A stretch of DNA of 64,000 nt. Origin: Streptomyces sp. HNM0575. GTDB taxonomy: Bacteria > Actinomycetota > Actinomycetes > Streptomycetales > Streptomycetaceae. The stretch covers positions 1-64,000 of the forward strand of contig NZ_JAASAG010000008.1 of the NCBI RefSeq assembly GCF_012726265.1, in the 5' to 3' direction. Positions 18,412 to 26,458 of the stretch are shown piece by piece (the first letter of the stretch is position 1; every line of letters begins with the position of its first letter). The translations under genes were made by a program, and so were the position numbers. The notes under the pieces were generated by a model that was not told the origin of the DNA, did not search any database, and saw only the letters and a program-made list of their open reading frames with translations.

Positions 18412-19760
18412 AGCAGGCTCCCTTCCTCGACGGGCAGTTCGGCCCGTACCTCCCACACCTCCGCGCCTTCGTGGGCGGCGTCGGCGGGGCCCACGCGCAG
18501 TGCGCCGCCGAGCAGTTCCACGCGCTCTCGCATGCCGATCAGTCCCGCGCCGGAGCCGGGCGCCCGCGGGCCTGGGCTGGCGGGCAGTCCGCCGAGCGGG
18601 CTGGTCACGCGGACGGTGAGCGGTCCGGGGTTACGGGCGCGGGCGACCTCCACGGTGACGTGGCCGGGAGCGGAGTGCTTGAGCGCGTTCGTGAGGGACT
18701 CCTGTACGACGCGGTACGCGGCCAGTTCGACCGGAGCGGGCAGCGAGGCGCCGGCGGGCCCGCGCTCGTCGCACAGGGAGAACGTGAGCCCGGGGTTGCC
18801 GACGCCGGAGCGCGCCCGTTCCAGCAGGGCGTCTAGCCCGGCGAGCGTGGGGGTGGCGGCGGAGAGCGCGGCGCCGGAGGCCGCACGGGCGCCCGTGCCG
18901 TCTGCCGGGGTGCCGCCCGTGACGCCGCCGGTGCCGTCCGCCTCGGCGCCTGTGGCGGTGTCGCCCGTACCGTCGGCCGAGGCGTCGCGCAGCAGCCCGA
19001 TGAGGCGCCGCATCTCCGCCAGGCCCTGCACGCTGTTCTCCCGTATCACCCCGAGGGAGTCGCGTACGGCGTCGTCGTCCGGAGGGTCGAGGGACAGCGC
19101 GGCCGTGGAGTGGATGGCGATCGCGGAGAGGTGGTTGGCGACGAGATCGTGCAACTCCCTCGCCATGCGGGCCCGTTCGGACGTCACGGCCTGGACGCGG
19201 TCCATCTCCGCGAGCAGCGCGGTCTGTTCGGCGCGCAGCCGCTCGGCCGCGGCGGAGTTGCGGTGGTCGCGGATCACCACCCCCGTCCAGGCGGGCGCGA
19301 CCGTGACGCCCGCGCAGAACGCCCCCAGCAGCAGCATCTCGGGCTTGCGGAAGGCCGCCATCATGCCCAGCGTGACCGCGACGGACACCGCGACGCTCAC
19401 GGGCAGGATCGAGCGGGAGACGCGCGGCGGCCCGTACATCACGGCCGCGTAGACGATGTCGGTGAAGACGACGATGGTAGCCAGCAGCGAGCCCATGGCG
19501 ACATCGGCGGCGAGTGCGGCCAGTGCCACCGGGAGCACCCAGGGCTGCGCTGACCTGCGCCCGAGCGCGGTGAGGCACATGACGGCGAGGGGGATCAGCA
19601 GCCAGGCGCCGTAACTCCCGCCCACGCGCGGGTTGTTGAAGAGCCCGAACCACCAGAGCACCAGGCCGCCAGCGAGCCCGGCGAGCGCGATGAGCACTCC
19701 GTCGCGGTGCGGGCGCAGCCGCCGGGACGGCAACGGGGTCAGGGGCAGTGGGCGAGGCAT
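18408..19760 (-). CDS. Two-component sensor histidine kinase (HisKA_3 type)
   Basis: 450 residues. Five or six membrane helices in residues 20-165 have short loops, so sensing is probably within or at the membrane. The phosphorylated His is residue 204 in 'MARELHDLVANHLSAIA', the NarL-kinase type of dimerisation domain. The ATPase lobe has 'NALKHSAPG' (N box) and 'GAGLIGMRERVELLGG' (G box). A ~45-residue Gly/Thr/Asp-rich low-complexity insert sits between the two (about residues 255-305). It pairs with the regulator downstream through a 4-base overlap. The signal is unknown. Confidence 0.92.
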   Translation of the reverse strand: MPRPLPLTPLPSRRLRPHRDGVLIALAGLAGGLVLWWFGLFNNPRVGGSYGAWLLIPLAVMCLTALGRRSAQPWVLPVALAALAADVAMGSLLATIVVFTDIVYAAVMYGPPRVSRSILPVSVAVSVAVTLGMMAAFRKPEMLLLGAFCAGVTVAPAWTGVVIRDHRNSAAAERLRAEQTALLAEMDRVQAVTSERARMARELHDLVANHLSAIAIHSTAALSLDPPDDDAVRDSLGVIRENSVQGLAEMRRLIGLLRDASADGTGDTATGAEADGTGGVTGGTPADGTGARAASGAALSAATPTLAGLDALLERARSGVGNPGLTFSLCDERGPAGASLPAPVELAAYRVVQESLTNALKHSAPGHVTVEVARARNPGPLTVRVTSPLGGLPASPGPRAPGSGAGLIGMRERVELLGGALRVGPADAAHEGAEVWEVRAELPVEEGSLL

Positions 19761-19941
19761 GTGTCCATCTCAGCACGCCGGGCGGCCGGGGGCGTCGGCC
19801 CCGGGGACCAGCGCGCAAGGCCCGTACTACATCGAAGGATGCAGGCACGCTCGCAGGGATCGTCGCTGGTGAGGACGTGCGGGGGCTCGCCCTGATGGGA
19901 CCGTCGTGGCAGATGGACGGACGAGGAACGGGGAGGCCGGC

Positions 19942-20535
19942 GTGATCGTCACGCTGATCGTCATCTGCGAGGTCGCCTTCTGGGTGCTGCTGGCGGCCGG
20001 ACTGGCGCTGCGCTACCTGGCCCGGATGCCGCGTACGGGTGCCGCGGTGCTGCTGTGCGAGCCGCTGCTGGAGCTGGTGCTGCTGGTCGTCACGGCGGTC
20101 GACCTGCGAGGAGGCGCGGAGCCCGACTGGAAGCACGGGCTGGCCGCCGTCTACATCGGCTTCACCGCGACCCACGGCCACTACATGGTCAAGTGGGCGG
20201 ACGGCCACTTCCTGCACCGCTTCGGCGGTGGTCCGGCGCCCGTGAAGCCGCCGCGTCACGGAACGGCCCGGGCCGTGCACGAGTGGAAGATGAGCGCGCG
20301 TGCCATCGGCGGTGCGGCGATCGCGGCGGCGTTGCTCCAGCTCGCGAGCTGGTACGTGGGCGACGCGGCGCAGAGCGAGTCGCTTCGGATGTGGCAGATG
20401 CGGATGGGCCTGGTGGCGGGCATCAGCCTGATCGTGGCGCTGAGTTACACGATCTGGCCGAAGAAGCGGCCCCGTCGTCGTGCGGCGGGGACCGACGGCC
20501 GGGTCGCGTCGCCCTCGGTGAGCGAGCGCCGCTGA
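19942..20535 (+). CDS. Conserved small integral membrane protein
   Basis: 197 residues from GTG 19942, which follows ggggagg; the frame opens at 19906. About five hydrophobic segments are visible: residues 2-23, 35-55, a weaker one near 65-85, 125-145 and 165-183. A His-rich segment ('THGHYMVKWADGHFLHRFGGG') and 'HEWKMSARAIGGAAI' lie between them. The family is not recognised; annotated streptomycete relatives are simply membrane proteins. It is divergent from the kinase gene. Confidence 0.65.
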   Translation: MIVTLIVICEVAFWVLLAAGLALRYLARMPRTGAAVLLCEPLLELVLLVVTAVDLRGGAEPDWKHGLAAVYIGFTATHGHYMVKWADGHFLHRFGGGPAPVKPPRHGTARAVHEWKMSARAIGGAAIAAALLQLASWYVGDAAQSESLRMWQMRMGLVAGISLIVALSYTIWPKKRPRRRAAGTDGRVASPSVSERR

Positions 20536-20593
20536 CGGGCGCCGTCCCGGACGCCGCCTCGCGCGTCGCCCGCCGCATCGCGCTGCCGTCCGG

Positions 20594-21043
20594 CTAGCGC
20601 CGGTTCTCACGGTCCCGGCTCCGGTCCCGGTGGTGGGGGTGGGCCCGGCTCCTGTCCCGGTGGTGGTTCTCGTGGTTCTCGCGGTCCTCGCGGGGGTTCG
20701 CGGGATCGCGGGATTCGCGGAGGCGGCGGGCGTCGCCGCGGCGCAGGGCGGTGGCCAGCAGGTAGTTCACTCGTACGTCGTGGTAGTCGGTGGCGGCCTC
20801 GACGTGCTCGGGAAGGTTCGTACGGTCGTCGCCCGAGGCGGTGTCGCGCCCGGGAGAGCCGTGGAAGCGGACCTCGGTCTCCGGCTCGCTGCCGAAGCGG
20901 AGGCGATCGGCCGCGACCGATGCAGTCAGCTCGATGTCGGGCCGGGCGGGGGAGCCCGGGTCAGCGGTGCGGGAGCCGGGACCGGGACCCGGACCGGGGC
21001 CCGGGGTGCCGTTTGTGCTGCTGTCGCGGCGGCCGTCGCGCTT
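20594..21043 (-). pseudogene. Coding-like frame with no start codon, in frame after the TGA of the repeat protein
   Basis: Read on the minus strand, 149 sense codons run from immediately after the TGA of the upstream gene to TAG at 20596-20594, in the same frame. There is no ATG, GTG or TTG before the conserved-looking domain ('DIELTASVAADRLRFGSE', then 'DRTNLPEHVEAA' and 'DVRVNYLLATALRR'). The only GTG in the frame is inside that domain. The first ~35 residues are a Gly-Pro linker and the last ~40 are Arg/His/Asp-rich. The domain resembles small conserved streptomycete proteins of unknown function. Either a fusion broken by a nonsense mutation, a readthrough extension, a CTG/ATC start, or a sequence error. 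Confidence 0.55.
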
Positions 21044-22048
21044 TCAGGGCGGTTCCTCGCGTCCGCGCTTGCGCGGGGCGCGGCGCGCGGGCCGCTCGCC
21101 GGAGCGGGCGGAACGGGCGGAGCGCGCGGAACGCTCCGAGCGGTGCCCGTTTCCGTTTCCGGCCGCATCCTCGCCTGCCCGCCTTGCCGTACGGGTGGCG
21201 GACCTGGCGGTCTTGGCCGCCTTACGGACCGTACGGCCGGACTCGTCGATCGTCCTGCCCGCGCTCCGGCCGACCTCTCCGGCGGTCTCCGCGGCGCCGC
21301 CGCCCACGTCCTCGACGGCCTCGCCCGCACCCCTGCCGATGTCTCCGACAGCGCCGCCGGCGCCTTCGCCCACGTCTCCGACGGCCTCGCCCGCGCCGCC
21401 GCCCACATCTTCGACGGCTCTGCCCGCGCCCCGGCCGACTTCCTTCGCGGTCTCTCCGGCGCCTTCGCCCACGTCCTCGACCGCCTTGCTCGCGCCCTTG
21501 CCGACGTCCTGCACCGCGCCGCCCGCGCCCTCGCCGACCTCCTCGACCGCCTCGCCCGCCCCGCTGCCCAGCTCGCGCGTCGCGGAGCCGAGTCCGGCGG
21601 TGATCTGCTCCAGGATCTGCGGGTTGCGGTCGATGGTGGTCAGCACGCGCCCGATGATCTGGGCGACGTTGTCCAGGCGGACCTTGAGCAGCGCCTGGGC
21701 GTCCACACCCTTGATGTCCAGCTGGACCTTGCCGAGGGCGACGTCCGCGCCGACGTTGAGCTTGAGCATGTCCAGGACCTCGGCCTGAAGCGAGACCCGT
21801 GCCCGCAGGTCCTCGACCTCGAGATCGATCTCCTCGACGTGCAGTTGCGGTACGTCGAGGAGGACGTCCGGGTCCTCGTGGCCTGCCGTGGCGGGGAGAC
21901 CGGCCTCGCTTTCCCGGCCGCCGTCCCCCTCGCCGCCCCCGTCGTCGTACGCGTCGTACGGCTCGTACGGCTCCTCGTACTCGTCGTCGTAGTCCGGGCC
22001 GTACTCCTCCGGATTCCCCTGCTCAGCTCCGTGATCCGTGTCGCTCAT
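21044..22048 (-). CDS. Protein with ten tandem 11-residue repeats (LEA/apolipoprotein-like)
   Basis: 334 residues from ATG 22048, behind agggag; the frame is open to 22129 but lacks a ribosome-binding site there. Residues 1-50 are acidic and Tyr/Asp/Glu-rich. Residues 60-160 form a predicted alpha/beta domain ('DLRARVSLQAEVLDMLKLNV', 'VQLDIKGVDAQALLKVRLDN', 'ILEQITAGLG'). Residues 163-272 are ten contiguous 11-mers of the form GAGxAVxDVGx. The tail is basic, Arg/Ala/Ser-rich. Eleven-residue repeats form amphipathic helices that bind membranes in LEA proteins and apolipoproteins; binding to a membrane or a polymer is inferred. Similar proteins occur in streptomycetes without assigned function. 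Confidence 0.7.
   Translation of the reverse strand: MSDTDHGAEQGNPEEYGPDYDDEYEEPYEPYDAYDDGGGEGDGGRESEAGLPATAGHEDPDVLLDVPQLHVEEIDLEVEDLRARVSLQAEVLDMLKLNVGADVALGKVQLDIKGVDAQALLKVRLDNVAQIIGRVLTTIDRNPQILEQITAGLGSATRELGSGAGEAVEEVGEGAGGAVQDVGKGASKAVEDVGEGAGETAKEVGRGAGRAVEDVGGGAGEAVGDVGEGAGGAVGDIGRGAGEAVEDVGGGAAETAGEVGRSAGRTIDESGRTVRKAAKTARSATRTARRAGEDAAGNGNGHRSERSARSARSARSGERPARRAPRKRGREEPP
21233..21562 (-). repeat. 33-bp tandem repeat array encoding 11-residue units, ten copies
   Basis: Ten back-to-back units without a single length change. Consensus on the minus strand is Gly-Ala-Gly-Glu-Ala-Val-Glu-Asp-Val-Gly-Gly/Glu. The units differ at synonymous sites and at positions 4, 7 and 11, so the array is not newly expanded. 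Confidence 0.85.
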
Positions 22049-22133
22049 GCCGCTCCCTGCCGGTGCGAATACGGGCAGAACGCTCTTTTCACCATAGAGC
22101 GGCTTCCCGGTGAGCGCCCGGGCGCACATGGAA

Positions 22134-22173
22134 CGGCCCGGCCTCGCGTGCAGGGGAACGCGTGGCCGGGCCG
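22134..22173 (-). terminator. Hairpin terminator downstream of the secreted-protein pair
   Basis: A perfect 10-base stem (22134-22143 with 22164-22173) with an inner 5-base stem (22145-22149 with 22158-22162). It lies just beyond the 3' end of the minus-strand gene ending at 22226 and before the start region of the repeat protein. Confidence 0.7.
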
Positions 22174-22225
22174 ATCAGTGTGGGGGGTGGGCCAGTGGGG
22201 AGAAGCGGAGCCCGTAGCGGAGGGG

Positions 22226-22846
22226 TCAGCCGCAGTGCTCCTGCTTCTCCTTCTTCGTCATCTTCCGCGTGTGCTGGGTCTTGGTGCTGGGGGCGTCTGC
22301 CTTGGGGCCCTTGGCGGTGAAGGGGACGTACCAGATGCGGTGGCCGTAGAACTCGTCCTCGAAGTGCATCTCGTAGGTGCCGTTCACCTCCTGCATGGCT
22401 GCTTCGCGGGTGATCCAGCCGACCTCGTTCGGCTTGACCTCGACGTTGGTCTGCTGCTGCTCGGTGTGCGAGCTCTCCCAGGCGTGCGAGTAGCTCGCCT
22501 CGATGGTCACGCTGAAGAGCTTGGTGAAGCCGTACTGGGCCTTCATGGAGACGCCGACGGTGTTGGTCTCACCGGTGGTGTCGGACCATCCGACGGTCGA
22601 ACGCTGAAGGTCCTTGGTGCAGTTGAAGGCGCTGTCGCCGACCTGGTGTGCGTCTCCCATGGAGTCCACGGGCTGGCCGGAGGGGTGGAAGACGCACTTG
22701 TCGGTGCCGTTGTCGCACTGGTCGAGGAGTTCTCTGGTCGTGGGCTGCTCCGCGTCGTCGGCCTGCGCGGCCAACGGCGTCATGGCTGTGGCGCCTGCGG
22801 TCGTGATGGCGACCACCAGCATCGACAGCTTCTTGCGGCGGTTCAT
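22226..22846 (-). CDS. Secreted beta-rich protein, aerolysin-like (copy 1)
   Basis: 206 residues. Residues 1-30 form a Sec signal peptide (RRKK, hydrophobic core, cleavage near AAQA-DD). The mature part has two early Cys (CDNGTDKCVF), 'HQVGDSAFNC', and a stretch of alternating polar and hydrophobic residues rich in Ser/Thr ('VGVSMKAQYGF', 'FSVTIEASYSHAWESSHTEQ') followed by 'VGWITREAAMQEVNGTYEMH'. This pattern resembles the membrane-insertion hairpin and flanking strands of aerolysin/ETX-MTX2 pore-forming proteins (inference from pattern only). The C-terminus is Lys-rich ending in Cys-Gly. Its start is followed upstream by a paralogue with nearly identical ends. Confidence 0.65.
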   Translation of the reverse strand: MNRRKKLSMLVVAITTAGATAMTPLAAQADDAEQPTTRELLDQCDNGTDKCVFHPSGQPVDSMGDAHQVGDSAFNCTKDLQRSTVGWSDTTGETNTVGVSMKAQYGFTKLFSVTIEASYSHAWESSHTEQQQTNVEVKPNEVGWITREAAMQEVNGTYEMHFEDEFYGHRIWYVPFTAKGPKADAPSTKTQHTRKMTKKEKQEHCG

Positions 22847-22947
22847 CGTGCCTCCGATGAGGGTGGGGGTAAGGCGGTTGTCGCTGGGGGCTCATCGAAG
22901 GACCTGGTGCGCGGAGGACGGCTGCCTTCGAGGAGGACGGGTCGGGA

Positions 22948-23565
22948 TCAGCCGCAGTGCTCCTGCTTCTCCTTCTTCGTCATCTTCCGCGTGTGCTGGG
23001 TCTTGGTGCTGGGGGCGTCTGCCTTGGGGCCCTTGGCGGTGAAGGGGACGTACCAGATGCGGTGGCCGTAGAACTCGTCCTCGAAGTGCATCTCGTAGGT
23101 GCCGTTGACCTCTTCCATCGCCGCTTCGCGGGTGATCCAGCCGACCTCGCCGGGCTTGACCTCGACGTTGGTCTGCTGCTCCTCGGTGTGCGAGCTCTGC
23201 CAGGAGTGCTCGTAGCTCGCGGTGATGGTCACCTTGAACAGCTCGGTGAAGCCGTACTCGGCGCTCATGGAGACGCCGACGGTGTTGGTCTCACCGGTGG
23301 TGTCGGACCATCCGACGGTCGAACGCTGAAGGTCCTTGGTGCAGTTGAAGGCGCTGTCGCCGACCTGGTGTGCGTCCCCCATGGAGTCCACGGGCTGGCC
23401 GGAGGGGTGGAAGACGCACAGGTCGGTGCCGTCGTTGCACTTCTCGAGCAGTTCTCTGGTGGTGGGCTGCTCATCGTCGGCCTGGGCGGCCGTGGGGAAG
23501 AGCGCCGTCGTGCCCGCGGTGGTGATGGCTATCACCAGCATGGACAGCTTCTTGCGGCGGGTCAT
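22948..23565 (-). CDS. Secreted beta-rich protein, aerolysin-like (copy 2)
   Basis: 205 residues, tandem paralogue of the gene at 22226-22846. The signal peptide, Cys positions and C-terminal ~45 residues are the same. The differences cluster in the central Ser/Thr-rich segment (for example SMSAEYGF versus SMKAQYGF, and ITASYEHSWQ versus IEASYSHAWE), where charges change sign. At DNA level about 160 bases at the 3' end are almost identical between the copies, as is the block encoding residues ~55-95. The ATG at 23565 follows gaggcat-type purines. Function is unknown; the pair could form a two-component secreted complex (inference). Confidence 0.65.
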   Translation of the reverse strand: MTRRKKLSMLVIAITTAGTTALFPTAAQADDEQPTTRELLEKCNDGTDLCVFHPSGQPVDSMGDAHQVGDSAFNCTKDLQRSTVGWSDTTGETNTVGVSMSAEYGFTELFKVTITASYEHSWQSSHTEEQQTNVEVKPGEVGWITREAAMEEVNGTYEMHFEDEFYGHRIWYVPFTAKGPKADAPSTKTQHTRKMTKKEKQEHCG

Positions 23566-23683
23566 GATGCCTCCGACGAGGGTGGGGGTAAGTCGGCTCT
23601 TGCCGGGTTCGCCTCTGGACGGGCTGTGCGCGCGGAGCGCGCCTGGTGCACCGGGTGCATGGAACGCAACGGGTGCTGCCGCC

Positions 23684-24292
23684 TCAGCTGAAGGTGATGG
23701 ACTGCGTGCGGTCGTCCATCACGTTGCCGATGTTGGGAGTCAGCTCGTCGAAGGGGCCGTCACGGTCGCCGCCCTGTCCCGGCTCCGAGTACAGGTTGAG
23801 CGTGCAGTTGCCCCACGGCTGGATGGAGGAGATCTTCTTCTTCCAGTCGTCGCCCAGGTCGATCTTGAAGTCGACGTCGTCGGCGTCGCCGTCGCACAGC
23901 GCGGTGTTGGTGATGGTCAGCGAGGCGCCGCCGTACTTGGTGTCCTCGAAGACCGTCGCGCCGATGATGTTGCTCTCGTCCTTCGTCGACACACCGGACG
24001 AGGCGACCGGCTTGTCCCCGGCGCGGGTCTCGCCGAGGGCCTTGGCCTTGCCGGTGGAAGCGTCGAGGAGGCGCTCGCTGCCCTGGATGCCCGTCGCCGA
24101 GTCGAGGCTCTTGAAGCACTGCGTCTTGCCGCTCTTCGCGTCGAGCCGGCAGTGGTTCCCCTGCCCCTTGGCGGCGCTGCCGCTCCCCTGCCCTGAGACC
24201 GCGCCGTTCGCGACCGGTACGGCGATGACGCCGGCGAGCAGTGCCACTGCGGCAACGGTGATGCGAGTACGCCTTCTTGTGTCGGTGGCCAT
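23684..24292 (-). CDS. Secreted beta/gamma-crystallin-fold protein
   Basis: 202 residues from ATG 24292, which has ggag seven bases upstream; the frame runs open to 24361. A signal peptide covers about residues 1-33 ('VAAVALLAGVIAVPVANGA'). Residues ~115-202 carry Greek-key features: 'ATVFEDTKYGGASLTI', 'DLGDDWKKKISSIQPWG' and 'CTLNLYSEPGQGG'. These are the aromatic-Gly corner and the D/N-x-(S/T)-S calcium site of microbial beta/gamma-crystallins. Such proteins bind Ca2+ or act as inhibitors or structural proteins outside the cell. It lies upstream of the two aerolysin-like genes in the same orientation, and may belong with them. Confidence 0.75.
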   Translation of the reverse strand: MATDTRRRTRITVAAVALLAGVIAVPVANGAVSGQGSGSAAKGQGNHCRLDAKSGKTQCFKSLDSATGIQGSERLLDASTGKAKALGETRAGDKPVASSGVSTKDESNIIGATVFEDTKYGGASLTITNTALCDGDADDVDFKIDLGDDWKKKISSIQPWGNCTLNLYSEPGQGGDRDGPFDELTPNIGNVMDDRTQSITFS

Positions 24293-25124
24293 ACGGGACT
24301 CCAACCCCTCGTGCCTGACCAGCATTTTTGGTACAGGCCTTGTAGGAGTGATGGTACTCACAGAAAGCAGAATTGAAAGAGAAATCGGAAACTCATTGCC
24401 GTTGCACGGCCGCTACGCGGGAAGACCACGAGGTCGCCCGCGGTGAATGTGGCGTAGCTCTCACCGGCGCGGGCGCGACCGGCGTGGAAAAGAAATGCCG
24501 TACGTCCGGATTAGGTAAGTCCGTCCGCGGGTCCGATGGTTTGCAGAATCTGTCGCAGCAATGCGGATTGCAGGTCTTGTACGCCGTCTGACCTGGGGTT
24601 TCGGCTCGTGGGATCCGCGATGGAAGCACTATTCACAGAGAAACCTCAGGAGAGCCTCAAATTAACCTTAAGGCTTCCTTAAGAAGGCGTGCAGAACCGT
24701 TCCCCGTAAAAATGGAAGTGTCTTGAGCGGTGGATCGGAATCGTTCTGCCCATTCGGCAGAGCATGTATGCGGAAGCGTACGGAGGGATCCGGGGAACGG
24801 TACGGAAACGGACGCAGGGCGGGTGCTTTGCGGGCATCTCCGGCCTGATGGGACTCGTCCTGCGGGCCCATCGGGGCGCATCGGGCGCACCGGTGACTCC
24901 CGGGGGCACGGCCGGATCACGCGATGTGCGTGCCCGGCGGACACGTGCGCGAGGGACCGCGTGACCCCTACTGTGCTGCGTGCCCGCACCGGGCGCGCTT
25001 GCCCGACACCCGTGCGCGCCACGCCGGTTGGCGCCGCCCGCCCGCCGACGAGACCCGATCCCGACCCGACCCCGCGCGATCCCGAACGCCACGCACGCCG
25101 CCCCGACCTGGAGGCCCCGGGAAG
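24293..25124. other. Gene-poor, relatively AT-rich intergenic region
   Basis: About 830 bases. The part from 24300 to 24730 has visibly lower GC than its surroundings and holds the start region of the crystallin gene and the CTTAAG repeats. Short frames exist on both strands (24373-24591 plus, 24393-24629 minus, the latter Cys-rich), but neither has a ribosome-binding site or streptomycete third-base bias. The part from 24730 to 25124 has normal GC and no supported gene. Confidence 0.6.
24667..24683. promoter_or_regulatory. Paired CTTAAG boxes, 11-bp phased
   Basis: CTTAAG at 24667-24672 and 24678-24683, exactly 11 bases apart, inside an AT-rich stretch (attaaccttaaggcttcc). One-turn phased repeats are typical sites for OmpR-type regulators. 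The nearest downstream genes are the crystallin gene (minus, start 24292) and the GH3 gene (plus, start 25125), both rather far. Confidence 0.4.
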
Positions 25125-26305
25125 ATGCCGAAGACCCCGACCGCCCGCGCAGCGGCCGGTGCCGCCGCCCTCGCCGCCGTCGTTCCCCTGGCGCTCACGG
25201 CCGACGCCTCCCCGGCGGGCCGCTACGGTGCGGTCCCCACCGCACGGGCCGACGCCCCTTCGTGTGCCGTACGGCAGTCCGCGGAGATGAGCCTGGAGCA
25301 GAAGGCGGGCCAGCTGTTCGTCAGCGGGGTTGACGCCGACGCACCCGCGGACGCCGAGATCGCCGCCGTACGCGATCTGCACCTCGGCGGTGTCGTGCTC
25401 ACCGGCGGCACCGGCGCCGGCACGGGGACCACGCGCCGGGTGAGCGACCGCGTGCAGGAGGCGGCGACAACGGGCGGCGTGCCGCTGTGGGTCTCGGCGG
25501 ACCAGGAGGGCGGCAAGGTCCAGCACTTGAAGGGTCCGGGCTTCGACGCGATGCCCACGGCGCCCGGGCAGGGCAGGCTCGGTGCGCAGGAGTTGCGCTC
25601 ACGCGCGAAGCGCTGGGGCGGGCAGCTGAGTGCGGCCGGCGTCAACGTCGATCTGGCGCCCGTGCTCGACACCGTCCCCCCCCGGAACTCGGCAGCGGCA
25701 ACAAGCCGGTCGGCTTCCTGGAGCGCAACTACGGCACCGAGCCCGGAGCGGTCGCCTCCCTCGGCACCGCCTTTCAGTCGGGCATGGCCGACGCGGGCGT
25801 GACACCCGCCGTCAAGCACTTCCCCGGACTCGGACGGGTGCGCGGGAACACCGACGACACCAAGGACGTGCGGGACGACGTCACCACGCGGGACGACGCC
25901 TACCTCGAACCGTTCCGCAAGGCCGTCGCCTCCGCCCGTACGCCGATGGTGATGATCTCCAGCGCCCGCTACACCAGGATCGATCCGGACGCCATGGCCG
26001 CGTTCTCCTCCACGGTGCTCACCGGCATGCTCCGCGAGGACCTCGGCTTCGACGGCGTCATCGTCTCCGACGACCTCGGCGCCGCCAAGGCGGTCGAGGA
26101 CGTGCCCGTGGGGGAGCGCGCGCTGCGCTTCCTCACGGCGGGCGGGACGGTCGTGCTCAGCGTCGACGCGCACGCGGTCCCCGCGATGGTCGACGCGGTG
26201 CTCCAACGGGCCCGTACGGACGGGGAGTTCCGCGCCCGCGTGGAGGCGGACGCGAAGCGCGTGGTGGAGGCGAAGGCCGCGGCGGGCCTCCTCGACTGCG
26301 ACTAG
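25125..26305 (+). pseudogene. Secreted GH3 beta-N-acetylhexosaminidase-like protein, frameshifted at a C8 run
   Basis: The reading frame begins at ATG 25125 with a signal peptide (about residues 1-28), then GH3 sequence ('MSLEQKAGQLFVSGVDADA', 'LHLGGVVLTGG', 'PLWVSADQEGGKVQ'). It shifts at a run of eight C (25676-25683) and would stop at 25802. In the +1-related frame the homology continues without loss: 'ELGSGNKPVGFLERNYG', 'VKHFPGLG', the likely nucleophile Asp in 'IVSDDLGA' (26069-26071), to a stop at 26305. One extra C (nine) or two fewer (six) restores a single ~393-residue protein. Family members hydrolyse GlcNAc from muropeptides or chitin. Pseudogene, slippage-controlled gene or sequence error. 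Confidence 0.85.
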
Positions 26306-26458
26306 GCCGTTGCCGGCAGGCCGGCCGCGAGGGCATGCCACTCGCCGTCGCGATACCGGCGGATCCCCGGATCTGCCGCGGCCGGAGGCACTCCTGACGC
26401 TCTGTCGGGGCTGTGCAGGCCGTGCGGCGCGAAGGCCACCAGTCCGCTCAGTGGTCGC

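Noticed and set aside
24393..24629. Minus-strand Cys-rich 78-codon frame (contains KTCNPHCCDRFCK) as a possible peptide precursor
   Set aside because: No ribosome-binding site, poor codon bias, no modification or transport genes beside it.
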